From: Catonia carolina
Taxonomy: Eukaryota > Arthropoda > Insecta > Hemiptera > Achilidae
NCBI GenBank assembly: GCA_035578175.1
Contig: JAQMRL010000003.1
Location: forward strand, 88,328,469-88,392,468
Direction of reading: 5' to 3'
DNA length: 64,000 bases
The notes under the pieces are model-generated. The model was not told the origin of the DNA. It made no database searches and worked only from the letters and a program-made list of their open reading frames with translations. The first letter of the stretch is position 1. Every line of letters starts with the position of its first letter. Both the position numbers and the translations under genes were made by a program. Of the stretch, positions 1 to 11,971 are shown in pieces.

Positions 1-276
1 TTTCTCTTTGTTAAATTGAAAAACTAATACAAATTAAAATGGAAAAAATTAACAAATTATTTTTTTAATTTCATCTCATAATTATGTGTATCATTAGTAA
101 TTACATCGATAAATCATAAACTTAGCTGAAAATGAAACCCCCTGCCCTGTGGTACCAATTAAGCTTGTTGCAAACCAAAACACAAAGACAGCCAGTTTGT
201 TTAAAGTAAATAATCAATTATTTTAAATAATTGAAATTATATTCCATTTAAAAAGATTGAATTTTAAAATCTAACA
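1..276. other. AT-rich intronic sequence
   Basis: Part of the Snap25 intron that follows the 2622-2663 exon. I see no recognisable element. Confidence 0.5.
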
Positions 277-284
277 GAAGGTTT

Positions 285-941
285 CATAGGCGTAGCCACG
301 GTGGGGTGCTTGCCCCTCGGGCTCATTTAGTAAAAAAAAAATACAAGTCAACAGGAATACATTATTGCCTGGCAAGAAACCATGTTGTCGTCGTGGTGGG
401 AAGACAACATCTTGTTCTTCTGTCTCTGTTCCCAATTTAAGCACTGCAATCAGTGCAAACGAGTTAGTTGTGAAGCTAAACTTTGGTAAGACCAATGGAA
501 AAAAAGTGCCGAATGCCAAACTGAAGGAGATAGAACTAGCTCCACTAGTTAAAGACACGTAACTGTCCTACCCAATGATAAAACAGGCACTACTTATCTC
601 GCTTGCACAGCCTTTTACAATGTGCATTATCCAAAGATCCTTCAGTACCTTACGCAGAGTAAAAACTTGGTTACGGTCAACGGCAGAAAATCGGCTTGAT
701 GGTCTTTGTATGAGGAATGTGCTTAAAAAGAGGGTTCTGGAAGCTACAGACAAATTTGAGAAAAAAATTTTGTCAAGATTTAGCCAGAACTCCTGTAAGT
801 TAGTGGTGAAATAAGATTAAAAAATGTTCGAAAAGCATTGCAAGTAATACTTTTAGTGTTTTCATAAGTTCAAAAAAAATTTTCTTAATAAATTTTTATC
901 TTATTTTTGCCCCTATGGAGCAAATCCTGACTACACCTATG
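285..941 (+). mobile_element. hAT-family non-autonomous element
   Basis: The 657-bp element has imperfect terminal inverted repeats: CATAGGCGTAGCCAC at the left and, as reverse complement, CATAGGTGTAGTCAG at the right (12 of 15 match). It is flanked by a perfect 8-bp duplication GAAGGTTT (277-284 and 942-949), the hallmark of hAT insertion. It retains the C-terminal transposase exon (575-814) but lacks the catalytic core, so it is an internally deleted derivative. Confidence 0.85.
575..814 (+). pseudogene. hAT transposase, C-terminal dimerisation region
   Basis: A 79-codon frame contains QRSFSTLRRVKTWLRST followed by AENRLDGLCMRNV, the conserved signature of the hAT C-terminal dimerisation domain (ZMYM1-like / 52-kDa repressor type transposases: FSTLRRIKTYLR...RLNGLALL). 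It lies inside the 285-941 hAT element. An upstream frame at 365-562 in the same element may be a remnant of the same gene but shows no domain I recognise. The DDE/RW catalytic part is missing, so the product cannot be an active transposase. Confidence 0.8.
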
Positions 942-949
942 GAAGGTTT

Positions 950-2615
950 ATTACCTTATTGGATTGCTGTAACTTCTAATTTTTCAAAAATTTTTAAATG
1001 AAATATAAATTTCTTATCTAAAAAATGATTAAACATTAATGATCGGAGTTGGTTACTAAATACACTAATGATAATAATGTGCTTTATTTACAAAACTTAC
1101 ATTGAGACTAATAAAAATTATGTACAAAACAATACAAGCTTAACCAAATGGTTGTCTGCCAGGTTAGCAACCAATCTCCTTAGATCACTTCTACTCACCC
1201 ACACAAATTACATTGTATGCATACATAAACACACAGTATTTAGTTTCTTTTTACAATAAAATTGTCATTCTGAATAGATTTAAAGATAAACAAAAGAATT
1301 ACCACTTGTTTTTGTTGAGGTTACTATAATAATAATGTAAAATATAATTATTTTTAGATATTAATCAGGAGTCAAACCTAGGACTTTCAGCTTAATGTAG
1401 TTAAGAATGTATTAAATACAGCACTGAGGTGGTTAAAATATTAATTAAAAACATGATCAAAAATTCCTAATGTAAAATAAATTAATAATATTTAATGTGT
1501 TTTTAATATTCATTTGAAACAAATGTGATTTATGGAAATGAATGATAAATCAAAACACTGATATTAATTACATAGCATATGGGTAACACACAAATATCTG
1601 AACATACAGCCGATATAAAACGTGGGAATGAAATAATTTAATGTATAAAAATAAAAAGAAAGATAAATATTTTATTAAAAATAATTTTTAACAAAAATGT
1701 TTTTACTTAAACATAACAGCAAAAGTAAAAAAAAAAATATATTTTTTAATAAGGAAACATAAATAAATAGATAAAATTTTTATAATCAACTAGACAGAAA
1801 TGTTGTTGATAACTACGATAAACTGATAAATTGGATATGATAGAAGATAAAACAAGAAATTTTTTAATAAAAATTTTCCATAAAAATTTCTTTCCATACT
1901 TTTATTAAGTCTAAACGAACGCGTCTGAACTGTTGATACAAAAAGAGATTATCAGAAATATAAGTTACGTAATGTAAAAAAAGTTAACTTGATTAAGTTA
2001 GATAATCCTTTTAATACAATATTGTTAAAGTTAGACCATTGCTTAATATTTTAAGAAACTAAATTGAAAAGATATCAGCTGGTTTTTGTACTTAATCAAT
2101 AAATACATCGAATACATCTAAACATTTATCAAAAGTTTCTATAACATTGCTATTGTATTAAAGGACCTACAAAAACAATTAATAATATTCTTTGAATTAA
2201 TTATTCCTAGCAATAAACCCACTATTATTATGCTACCATTAAATTACTATCAAATATATGTTATTGCTTAAAAATGTATCAAATTACTCAAATTGAAATC
2301 CAGTTATCAAACGGCGACCACATTTTACACAATTCTAACATTTTCAAAACTAAAGGAAAATAATTATCAATTACAGAAAAAAATTAATACATAATAATAT
2401 ATAATTAAATTATATACTATATCAAACAGATTAATATTACTAAAGAAATGTAATTTACAAATCATTATCAATAAAACGGCAGCTCTCAAAATCACCTGGA
2501 AATTCAAACATTACAATAGACAGCAATAATTAATTATAGACATTAATGTTTCAAATAACAAAATAAATAAAAAGAAAAATAAATTTAATTGATTTTTTTG
2601 AAAAAATTAAAAATA
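950..2615. other. AT-rich intronic sequence without recognised elements
   Basis: About 1.7 kb of low-complexity AT-rich intron. Several short open frames occur, but none has a recognisable protein signature. Confidence 0.5.
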
Positions 2616-2621
2616 ACTCAC

Positions 2622-2663
2622 CTCCTCGCATAATGCCAGCATACGCCTTGTACTTTCCAGCGA
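2622..2663 (-). CDS. Snap25: Snap25, internal coding exon (codons 32-45)
   Basis: This 42-nt exon reads SLESTRRMLALCEE on the minus strand, part of the first (Qb) SNARE helix of SNAP-25, the palmitoylated plasma-membrane t-SNARE that pairs with syntaxin and synaptobrevin in synaptic vesicle fusion. The exon is preceded by a pyrimidine-rich acceptor ending TTTCTGTTACAG and followed by a consensus donor GAG|GTGAGT (minus strand, donor at 2616-2621). It is phase 0 on both sides and continues exactly from the DE that ends the exon at 49301. The peptide agrees with the fly protein as I remember it. Exons for the rest of the protein must lie below position 1; I found none in 1-2621. Too short for ORF calling, so easily missed. 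Confidence 0.93.
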
Positions 2664-2779
2664 CTGTAACAGAAATAAATACAAATTAATATTTATCAAT
2701 TACAAGAAACTGTAAAAAAATTCAAGTTAACATCATTTTGCTATTTTAAATTATTATTGATAAAACAACTGTTTGTCTC

Positions 2780-3338
2780 GGACCAGTATGTGTGTTGTTT
2801 CATAATAATTTGATGATGGCCTCCACTCACCCCTTACAGCCATCCCAACCTCCAAGAAAGGGACTAACAGGGAAGCGGGGACGACCTACATGAGTTGAAG
2901 AAGTGCAGCAACAGATAGAAATCCCTGAAACACGCTGCACTTACCTATCGGGATGTAAATCCAGGGGACGTCAAAAGAAAAAACACTAACTACACATGCC
3001 TATAAGCTTTTGGATCCCAGCAGACTCACTAAGAAAGTATTTGATTTCTGCCAGGAAAACAACAAAGACATGGTTCCGAGAAATAGCAAAAGACCTACAA
3101 CTGAACCACATTACAACACGAGACATCTTAGATAGAAACAAATTCAGAAGCCAAATACGAAGCATCAAAGAGTTTCAGGGTGGACACAGACCTCCGAGGA
3201 CTGGAACAGCATGGTCTCAGGAGAGGAAGAAGAGATTCAGCGAGGGAATGAAGGCAATTTGGGCTGAACGGAGGAAGAACAGAGAGAAATGATTTGAAGT
3301 TGTATCGTGATCCCTAGTGGTCCTAACGGAAAAAAAAA
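2780..3338 (+). mobile_element. RTE-like non-LTR retrotransposon, 3' fragment
   Basis: The frame at 2996-3292 reads TKTWFREIAKDLQLNHITTR, then a stretch ending GTAWSQERKKRFSEGMKAIW, the C-terminal tail typical of RTE-like reverse transcriptase ORFs. Just upstream in another frame is LTGKRGRPT, the KGKRGRP motif that precedes it, so the copy is frameshifted. The 3' end reads TGTATCGTGATCCCTAGTGG..AACGG and an A-run, resembling the ends at 9722 and 32465. It is 5' truncated. No clear target duplication was found. It is antisense to Snap25. Confidence 0.7.
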
Positions 3339-3908
3339 TTGAATTTTATTATGCTGTCAATATTGCAGACAATTACCTTACAAAATACACTTAATTTTAT
3401 ACATTAACTATAAAGAAAAAAATAAAAGAAAGAAAACAAAATGAAATAAATCAATTTACTACTGTATTCACTAATGACATGACCTAGAGGCCATCTGCCA
3501 AATTGAAGACACTAAAACAAAAACCCCTACATTAATTACCACAAATTAATAAATTTTAACCCTCTTTTTATAAATTTATTAAAATTAAAAATCAACTGAA
3601 TATTTGATATCAACAGGTAAACATTATCACCCATACCACGAAGCCACCCTGCATTCAGAAAGGAAAAATGCACATCCCGTAAATCAAAATCTATTAATCT
3701 TTACTAAAAAGAAAATAACCACTTTCAGTAATTAAATTCTGTGACCAAATATTTTCTATATTTAATTGCAGCCCTCACATATCCTACTAGACTGTACCAA
3801 TTTTCACCGTTTAAGTAGCTCACCACCCTTCCCTCTTCAAGAGTTGTAGCACCCAACCATACCAATCTAATGTCTTTCAAAACAAGACACCTAATTTTGT
3901 TGTTTAAT
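3339..3908. other. Intronic sequence, unassigned
   Basis: Minus-strand reading of 3725-3890 stays open and merges with the RP open frame (see 3909-4287), but I do not recognise the extra residues (they include RLVWLGATTLEEGRVVSYL). The rest is AT-rich and featureless. Confidence 0.4.
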
Positions 3909-4287
3909 TGTTGTTGTTTTAGGTCATCAGTCAAAAGGCTGGTTTGAACCTCAAGAGGGTTTACTAAGTAAAAGGAGGAGTGAGATGGTTTACCGTTGTG
4001 TGGAAAAGTATCCTTATCAGCATGCCAGGCCATTTGAAAAGCATCTACTTTCCACCCTGGAAATGACACCTTCACTTCATTTTTCACAGGGTCTGGCTGT
4101 ATAATGAAATTCATTACTCTCAGAGAAGAAAACTCTGACTAGTGTCTTTTACACCTCTACCTCTTCTGTTTTTAAATGCTTAAGCCATATAATTGGCAGA
4201 TCATGTTATAATAAACACAACTATTTTTTGTAACCCTGGAACTAGCAGAGAAAATAATTTAACATTCCACCTGCCTGTTATGGGCAA
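3909..4287 (-). mobile_element. RP retroposon copy
   Basis: Minus-strand copy of the ~395-bp RP family, with a (TTGTTG) tail at the left. Its small frame is intact from ATG at 4114 (MNFIIQPDPVKNEVKVSF...). A 12-nt deletion relative to the copy at 41930 removes four codons but keeps the frame. The right end abuts repeat MR at 4290. Confidence 0.75.
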
Positions 4288-4289
4288 AT

Positions 4290-4753
4290 GGTGGCAAATT
4301 TTAAAAATTGTCATCTATCATTTTCATTTGTCCGACCGTAACACCCAGATGTCAGAAACTACGAGAGATAACAACAAATGGTTTCCGGAAATGTATAAAA
4401 AAAAAAAAAAAGTTAATAGGCTTAAATTGGATTTAAAGTTCCGGTTTCGACCAGAAGTGGCCCAAAACTGGAAGTCAAGAAATCAAAGTCAGAAACTATA
4501 AGATATTGCAACAAACGGTTAAAGTTAGTGAACCTGCATTGGGTTTGAAGTTCCGGTTTCGACTTGAGGGGCCCAAAACCGAAAGTCAAGAAATCAAAGT
4601 CAGAATACAGAAACAAAAATAGTGTCATTCGATTCCTGTTAAAGAGTAAATACAGAAATCATTGGGTTTGAACAAAAATACTGACAATCAATTCCTTTTA
4701 GAGTAGATATTGAAATCACTAATAGTTTTTGCCATAGGTCAAAGGTAAGCCTT
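4290..4753 (+). repeat. MR repeat with internal minisatellite, copy 1
   Basis: This repeat matches 21198-21627 in reverse orientation. It contains two tandem units of roughly 100 bp, each carrying a GAAGTTCCGGTTTCGAC core followed by GGCCCAAAAC and CAAGAAATCAAAGTCAG. The function is unknown; no terminal inverted repeats were recognised. Confidence 0.7.
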
Positions 4754-4898
4754 TTTAAAAATGAGCACTAGCCATGAGATGCATTGTCTCATGAAAGGGA
4801 TTCTTATTATTATTCTTTTTCAAAATCTGGAAGAGACGAGTAGTTTTTACTAAACAATATACAGCAATAAATAAAGTACATGCATGATTTTATAATTT

Positions 4899-5334
4899 CT
4901 TCTTCTTCTTACTATCAAGGATTAGGCGCAACTCTGTTCTGAACTCACAAACCATCCTGTATGTCTACACAAACACGAGACACTCCAGCCCGTACATCTC
5001 GACTACTCCATCTTCTTCGAGGTCTTCCCAACTCCCTTCTTCCAACTGGAACATATTCCATCACTTTTAGAGGTATTCTCTCCTCTGGCATCCGTTCCAA
5101 ATGTTGCCTCCATTGATTCCGGTGCTCCTCCACTTTTTCATTCCAGCTAAATACACCCAACTCGGATCCAATTTCCTCATTATGTATTAAATTCAGCCTT
5201 GAGCAGCCCTTCACCCTTCTTAAAAACCTCATTTCAGCTGCTTGGATCCTACTTTCTTGGCGTTTTGTGGTAACCCATGACTCGCTTCCATAAAGAAGGA
5301 CTGGGGCTACTATTACCTCGTAGAACTTCACTAC
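4899..5334 (-). mobile_element. 5'-truncated non-LTR retrotransposon with 14-bp target duplication
   Basis: Minus-strand frame 4945-5331 encodes the C-terminal end of an RTE/craniofacial-like reverse transcriptase ORF: LLYGSESWVTTKRQESRI, then AAEMRFLRRVKG, LGVFSWNEKVEEHRNQWRQH and GRRELGRPRRRW. The insertion is flanked by a perfect duplication TGATTTTATAATTT (4885-4898 and 5335-5348) and has a GAA-repeat 3' tail. It is a clean 5'-truncated target-primed insertion of 436 bp, and the only confident LINE fragment in the sense orientation of Snap25. Confidence 0.88.
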
Positions 5335-5348
5335 TGATTTTATAATTT

Positions 5349-6055
5349 ATTATATTAATTACTGTTAATTTTATCAGTTGAGACATAGGTGGAGTTTATA
5401 AAAAGAAAAACCACTACTAAACAAGAAATATTCAACATGAAGTTTCTGGGGATGTGGATCTCTGGTTGAGTTTCCCTACCGACACTGATGTTGAGAAACT
5501 TAATACGAAGTTTATATTCTTTAAACTAAATATAAAGCGAAAATTTACTGAAAATTTATGAAACAAATATGTTATTCTAAAGGATAAATGTTAAAATGTT
5601 TATAGTTAACTGACAATACTAAAGTTTAACAAAAGAGTTTTGAAAGAAAGAAGTGTTAAATGGGATAGAGTTAAAAATTCAGAAAGAAAAAACTAAAGTA
5701 AATATTCCAGGATAGAAAGAGATGAAGCGAGGCAATGCATAATAAAGCAGACAATAAACAGTTAGTACGAGTTGATGAATTCAAATGCCTCAAGTGTAAT
5801 GGCAGAATAAAGTTTTAGAAGTAGTCTGAAATTAAAAAATGTCAAGAACACAATTTGAAAACAAAGTGAAAGTTCTTCATTTATAAGGAAGATTCATAAA
5901 AGAGATAATATAGAAGACAGACAGTGTTTACTTATATTATTTTATAAACAAACAATTCGCTGTCAATATATTGACCAATATTGATATAAAACCTATCACA
6001 AAAAAAGTAACTTTATTTTCCGAGTTAAATTTATCAGTCGGTTATATGACAAGGT
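5349..6055. other. Intronic sequence with a possible RT trace
   Basis: Mostly AT-rich. At about 5750-5820 the plus strand reads NKQLVRVDEFKCLKC, reminiscent of the 'FKYLG' block of non-LTR reverse transcriptases, but with no extended frame. Weak. Confidence 0.3.
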
Positions 6056-6120
6056 CTGCTGGTGTAGTGGTCAGTGGAAATCGCTTCTACGCCAGAAATC
6101 CCAGATTTTATTCCTGGTCA
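6056..6120 (+). repeat. SC tRNA-like SINE head
   Basis: GCTGGTGTAGTGGTCAGTGG resembles a tRNA D-arm (A box), and ATTTTATTCCTGGTCA is in the position of a B box. Similar heads occur at 7181 and 60626. Too degenerate to be a tRNA gene. Confidence 0.5.
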
Positions 6121-6438
6121 TCGCTTATTTCCATCAGATTAGAAATAAATGTATGCATTAGCATAAATGTGCAATTGTTGGAAAAACAATGATGTGCAAC
6201 CACATAAAAGCCCACGCTCATGCACACTTCATTTATGCAAGTATACAAATTGACAATCTGAACAGCTCACGTATACATGTATACACAAGACACAAGAAAC
6301 AGAAACGGTTACTATGTGACTAACCGTAACACTAACTTGTTTGAACAAAAACTTACTTTTGCAGGGAGAAAATATAGGTATATCAATAAATTACCATAAT
6401 TTTGAAAATGTGATAATTTGGATTCATTTAAAAAAAAA

Positions 6439-7103
6439 TCTGGTGAGAAACACTCACACAACTCTCTCTTGCCAACTCAAAAATTAAAAACAATGTTGCC
6501 TAACATTAGTAATAAAACATTAGATTTAAACAAAAAACTAACCTCAATAAACATAACTTAATTTTAATCATGAGTGAAAGACGCAATATGAAAACCAAAC
6601 TCAGTTTGGCTTAAAAATACTGAAAATCACTATTTCACGCTAAACTAGGCTCTGTAGAGAAAAATGCTCTAAATAAAAGTTGTAGATCTTTTAATTTCCT
6701 ATAAATTTTATTACACACACTTTTGTCGTAAAATGGATACTAAGGCTAAAATCTTAAAAAATCGATTTTTTACACGTTTTCGTGAAAAAAAAAACAGAAA
6801 ATCGCTAATTACCGCTAAACTAAGCATTATACAAAAAAATGTTTGAAATAAAAGTTGTAGGATTTTAAATTTTTAAAACTTTTATTGTATACATTTTTGC
6901 GCTAAAATGCATAATAAAGCAGCAATCTTAAAAAAAAATTTTTTTTACGTGAAAACAGCCTCTCCAAGAATTTCAGCACACGACACCTACCCGGGTCCGA
7001 TAGTAGTGTCTAACTTAAGTTTTACGTTTCAATTTCGTACGAGGTTCCGTTCTTGAGATATTCTGTTCACACATACACACACATTCATGTAGGCAAGAGG
7101 AGT
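6439..7103 (+). repeat. HX repeat, internally deleted copy
   Basis: Forward copy beginning TCTGGTGAGAAACACTCACAC and ending in a degenerate 3' hairpin half (ATTCATGTAGGCAAGAGGAGT). It carries both tandem units but lacks about 180 bp in the middle and most of the hairpin region. Confidence 0.8.
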
Positions 7104-7180
7104 CCCCAGGAGTCTCCTGGACCCAATTAGGAAAAAAAGAGCAATTATAGCTATGTTTAGGTTATAGCCCTAGAATTTGT

Positions 7181-7290
7181 TGGTATAGTGGTCAGCACAA
7201 CAACTGGCTTATTGGGATAGAGTTTGATTCCCAGTCAGGTAAGGGAATTTTTTCATCACTCATATTTTTTAATCACCATTCACTGTCTGC
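7181..7290 (+). repeat. SC tRNA-like SINE
   Basis: TTGGTATAGTGGTCAGCAC (A box-like) and GTTTGATTCCCAGTCAGG (B box-like) are followed by ATTTTTTCATCACTC, shared with the copy at 60626-60720. Confidence 0.6.
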
Positions 7291-7875
7291 CTTCACGTTA
7301 AATATAACGAGGTGTAAAAAAAAAACAAAATTAGGCTGTCTTGCACATAGATAGATGGGTACATTTTTAAACTATTATCTCAAGGGATGTAAAAATTTCA
7401 AAAAAATGTTATGTTTAGAATACTTTCTTTTTATTTTTATCGCAAGAAAACATAAATACACTTGGTTTTTGACTGCATTGTATCTAAAAATAAAAAATTT
7501 CATTAATTCATCAAATAATTTAACTCAGATGATCAATGAAAAGCCAAACTGAAATAAATTTAAAAAAATCCGAAAGTTTCTTTGAAGACTATTCATTTAG
7601 GCTACTTCATAAAAATTTATAGAATTTATTTATTTATTTATCAAACTGAGTAGATTTATGTTGAATTTTAATTACATACAATTAAAACTATGTCATCTTC
7701 AAATATTTAATTACAAGAATGGAATGAATAAGAAAATCAATTTTCCTACAACGTGCTTGGAATTACATTTCAAATGATAAAAATATTAGTCTCTCTTTAT
7801 CTAAAAACTGTTGCATAACTTTGCAATATAAATTAATAAAATCTTCTTCCGCTAACTAAAAATTTCATGGTCACC
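7291..7875. other. AT-rich intronic sequence
   Basis: No element recognised; the small frame at 7355-7552 shows no domain. Confidence 0.5.
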
Positions 7876-7940
7876 CCGGTGGTGCAGTGGTAGAGCTACA
7901 ATTAATTCAAAATGAAAAGTCATAGTTTCAATAACCAGCT
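7876..7940 (+). repeat. tRNA-like SINE head
   Basis: CCCGGTGGTGCAGTGGTAGAG resembles a tRNA 5' half with A box. The B-box region (TAGTTTCAATAACC) is degraded. Confidence 0.45.
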
Positions 7941-9059
7941 AAGATCTGGAGGAAACATTTCAGCATGTTCATATCCAAAACATACAGAAAAAAATACAAT
8001 GGTTTTTTTAGTTTAATGCACAGTTAGAGTGGATTTTAACCTGTTAAAACTTCCAAAACCTAACCATGAATAAAACTCCAGATGTTCAGCTTTGTAGTCT
8101 AGAAAACTAACCACTAAGCCAAAGAGACAGAAACAATAGATTTAAATACATTAATTTAGGTACTTTTTATTTAAAATTTTAAAGAAAAATTTTCGTTATT
8201 GCAATTAATAGTCGTGGCTAGGTGCTGGATAGAGACCAATGAAGAATTAGAAAAATTTAGAGATCTAGTTATAATATGGAGAAGCAGATATCTCACAGCT
8301 ATAATCAGGAGTAAGACATTATATTGATTTCATCACTTGTTGCGAAGAGAAAGCTTATTAGGTAAACCAAAAGGAAGAAGATCAATTGGCAGACCCAAAC
8401 TAAGATAGGAGATGACATGAGGAGGGGCCTGTTGCTGGGGACGGGAACAGAGTGGGAGGAATTGAGCAACAAATTTGTTGCTCAATTTAATATGGATGGA
8501 TGTTGTCAAAAAACTAAAATTTAGTAGACAGTCACAGCAGTAAGTAAGTAATTGGCTATATCACCAGCTAAGAAAATTAGGAACTGCAGTGAGTTTGGAA
8601 AATTATACATTGTAATCTGCATTGTTGGTTATCGTTTTGTTCTACATTCAGCTATTTGCACAATATCTTTAGTGTTTTTTATACTATATCAATATGAACA
8701 TGAAGGAAGAGTGACAGAAGAAAAATTCCAGACTTGACTAAGGGAATCAAATGAAGAAATAAGAGCTGCATTAGATACAGTATAATGTAGCTTGAACAAA
8801 AGAATAAAAGTTCATCTGGTAAAAATGGAGACGGTATCGGGAGAATGCCAAGAGGAAATACACTTGAAAGTTAAGAACTTTAGACCACATGGACGAAGAT
8901 AAATTGGAAGGCCGTGGAGACGTGGCAATATCAAATTTCTAAATTATAGAAAGTGTGATAAATCTTAAGAAATTGAATTATTTAAAAATTGAATTAATTA
9001 AAATAAATAGATAGAACCTGAATGAAAAGATATGCTGCGATGACCGGATCGCTAAACTT
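7941..9059. other. Intronic sequence with decayed non-LTR traces
   Basis: At 8362-8415 the plus strand reads LGKPKGRRSIGRPKL, and at 8896-8930 GRR*IGRPWRRG, the 'KGRRxxGRPxxRW' motif near the C terminus of RTE-like ORFs. Both are heavily decayed, with stops and no boundaries visible. Confidence 0.45.
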
Positions 9060-9722
9060 AGAAGTGGACAAGTGTTAACACGGAATACATACAATAAAAA
9101 ATCACTATCAGTTAACACAAAAATTAAACATTATAAAACGACTTAAAGAACTAAAATCTTATATGGCAGCGAAACCCTAGCGTGGATTGATGGGGGGAGG
9201 AATCAACGAAACCTGCAGAAAAGTAGAACGTACGATACTCAAAACTTGCATAAACAAGGAGCACAAGGTAGGCAATCACTACAGACTTTTGCCTAACGAT
9301 CAAGTCTACAGAGACATCGAACCAATAACAGTGGCCAGGCGCAAGAAACGGTTGTCATACTTTAGACATGTACTAAGAACACCGCAGGATAATTGACCAT
9401 GCAATGAGACGAAAAACGGACGCTGGCAACGCATACATGTGGCACAAAGAAATTAAAAGAGATTTACAAGAACTTGGACTAACTCACGAACATCTAACGG
9501 AAAAATCACCCAAATACAAACAGGTCATCAAGGACCACAACCATCAGCTTACGACACAGAAAAGAGAGTGTTTAAGAAGAGGAAATTTTCAGAAGCAGCC
9601 AAACAGAAGCGTGCTCAGAAAATGAGAGAATATCACGCCAAAAAAGACTGAAAGCTTCCAAATTGACTAAAGTGGTCCATACAGTCCATAAAGTGGTCCT
9701 AAACAAGCACTAAAAAAAAAAC
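9060..9722 (+). mobile_element. RTE-like non-LTR retrotransposon, 3' fragment
   Basis: Plus-strand frames cover the C-terminal part of an RTE-like RT ORF: KSLSVNTKIKHYKT near 9100, ILYGSETLAW near 9160, then (9187-9396) PNDQVYRDIEPITVARRKKR and FRHVLRTPQDN, then (9404-9625) HKEIKRDLQELGL and NHQLTTQKRE. Frameshifts and a stop at 9394 break the ORF. The 3' end AAGTGGTCCTAAACAAGCAC plus an A-run resembles the 3' end at 3338. Antisense to Snap25. Confidence 0.75.
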
Positions 9723-9943
9723 AACAATACTGTAAAAGATCACCCTTTTTCAAACATTTTATACACATCCATACCAAAAGAAGTTAAAACAAAAAAAGAA
9801 CTTTATGATTCAATAATTCATAAAATATCTTTACGGGAACAAAATCTAATCAAAGAAAAATCGAATCAAAATCAACTCGATTGATTTCAAGCATTTTATA
9901 ACTCGTAGCATGTTAACACAGTGTAGTCTAAGATTTTGAAAAC

Positions 9944-10123
9944 GTTTTTTTTTACTTTATTTAAAGTCGCATCAACTGCTTGGTTATTAGCAACTAAAGT
10001 GGGTTATGTATCAAGAACAGTAGATTTTGACTTGTGAAAATTTACAGACCCTAGCCGGGAATCGAATCCGGAACCTCCGCGTGGTAGGCTAGCGCGCTAA
10101 CCACTACGCTACAGAAGCGGCTG
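9944..10123 (-). repeat. SB tRNA-derived SINE
   Basis: On the minus strand a tRNA-like head (GTAGCGTAGTGGTTAGCGCG as A box, GGATTCGATTCCCGGC as B box) is followed by the SB body ending GTTGATGCGACTTTAAATAA and an A-run. Related copies lie at 14451, 20656, 48448 and 56018. The body argues for a SINE rather than a tRNA gene. Confidence 0.75.
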
Positions 10124-10570
10124 ATTTTTTTGACATTCCTAGTCTCATTAATTCATTAGTGAGAGTTTTACTTTTGGAACAGTTTTATAACAATAATGTT
10201 TTATAGGATCCAGATAATAATAAGGAATTAAACACAGGACTTAAAAGCTTAACGATTAAAAATTCTAATGCGATGGTAAAAAGTACTTCATAAAAAAAAA
10301 CAAGGCTGGTTAATAGTAAAATTTTAACACAATGAAAAATATTAATAGAAAAATACTAACTGTTAAGTAAATACAATAAAATATTACTATCGTTGTGACA
10401 AAAATAGATAATGTAAATCAAATTTGAACGAATTTCTCCTACATGATTTTAATAATTATAAATTAAAAACGCTTTTTAAGAATGATGCAACCACGAGTTT
10501 CTAAATAAATAACCTTTAATTTGATGTTTAGAATCGCGCAAAATACTAAACTTTATAGCTACTCTATACG

Positions 10571-10643
10571 GACTTTAACTGGGGACGGTTCGAACCGAAC
10601 CGGGGACTTTTAACATAACCGACTAAGCCACCGATGCGGCTTT
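10571..10643 (-). repeat. tRNA-like SINE head
   Basis: The minus strand reads GGTGGCTTAGTCGGTTATG (A box) and CGGTTCGGTTCGAACCG (B box). There is no good cloverleaf with paired acceptor arms, so I call it SINE-derived. Confidence 0.5.
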
Positions 10644-11971
10644 GATAGAAAGTAAAATAGTTAAATAGAAGAAGAAAGTTAAATATAAAACAGACGTACC
10701 TCCAATTCTTTACTTTCAAACAATGATGCAAACAAGTTTCCATTTTTTTCCATATCACTATTTCTTTTTTATTTAATAAACAAAATTAATAAAAAACTAA
10801 GTTGAAAACATTTCATAAACCGCAGATTGCACGGATATATACATATTTAAACCATTCAACTCGCACAGTTAATAATTTGTTAAAAAACACACTTTAAAAA
10901 CTTTTATCACTTCGTATTTTAATAATTAAAAAGTTAATGATTATAATTAACTCATAACGTAAGACGGTTAACAATACTAAAATTAAACACAACTTCCTTG
11001 AACCATAATTATAATATTTAAATTATTTACTTTAAAAATTTTAACGATATCAAAATACATTCAGGTATAAAAAATTTGAAGAAATATTTTACTGATTAAA
11101 AATTTTCACATCACTTTCAATAACAAATAAATAAAATTTTCGGGACCAAAGAAAATTAATACGTCTCGCATTCTGACAAATTCAAATTAATATTAACGGA
11201 TCAGAATTTCGCGGAACTTTTAAATTTAATTTTTTAAAACACTCAAACACTTATTAAAAATAACAAAAAATAAAACAATTTTGACACTTGTCGATTACAT
11301 TTTAGTTGTGTTTATAAAATTCATTATAAATCGCGAGTTCATTGAAAGATGGTACCGCCTATCAGTAAGGCGATTAAAGCGATAAGAGATGGAATAAAAT
11401 ATGACGAAGTTTTTAACATGAGTGAAAGAGCTGGTGTGGTCGAATGACATTCAACAAGCATTTTAAGGGGGGTGTTTAGGGGTATTGTAGGGGGGGACCC
11501 GGTCGCCAGGCAACAAGACACACAGTGCCCCCTTCCGTATTCCGTACCCTACCTACACACCCGGCACCCACCCGACGATATTGTGAAGTATGAACCTTAT
11601 ATCACCCTTCACCTACTCAAACAGGTAGGACGTCACCTTTAACAAGATCTCTTTTTCTTTCTGCTTACCTGAAAGACAAATTGCTTTTTGAAAAAACCTA
11701 ATCTTAAGACAAAAAAAGATAACTTAAAATAAAGGTAGTATTTCTTTACATTTCCCTTTTAAATTAAAATTCGTTCCAAATGTAGCCTGGAACCACTTAC
11801 GGTATGTATAACAGACAAACTAAAAAGATATAAATAATTAACAAAAACGTTTGACAGCCTCTCTCCTTTCTATTTACTCAGGTCAACTCTTTATGGTTCA
11901 AAATATTAGGTCGATGACCATACAATAAAAAAATCAAAGTTGGATTGCAAAAATATTGAAAAACATACATG
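10644..11971. other. Intronic sequence with a short GC-richer patch
   Basis: Mostly AT-rich. The segment 11460-11580 is unusually rich in G and C runs (for example TAGGGGGGGACCCGGTCGCC). I see no gene signature in it. Confidence 0.45.

Noticed and set aside
3725..4114. 129-codon minus-strand gene
   Set aside because: The first half is the RP retroposon frame and the extension is an unrecognised run-on into flanking sequence; kept only as part of the RP entry.
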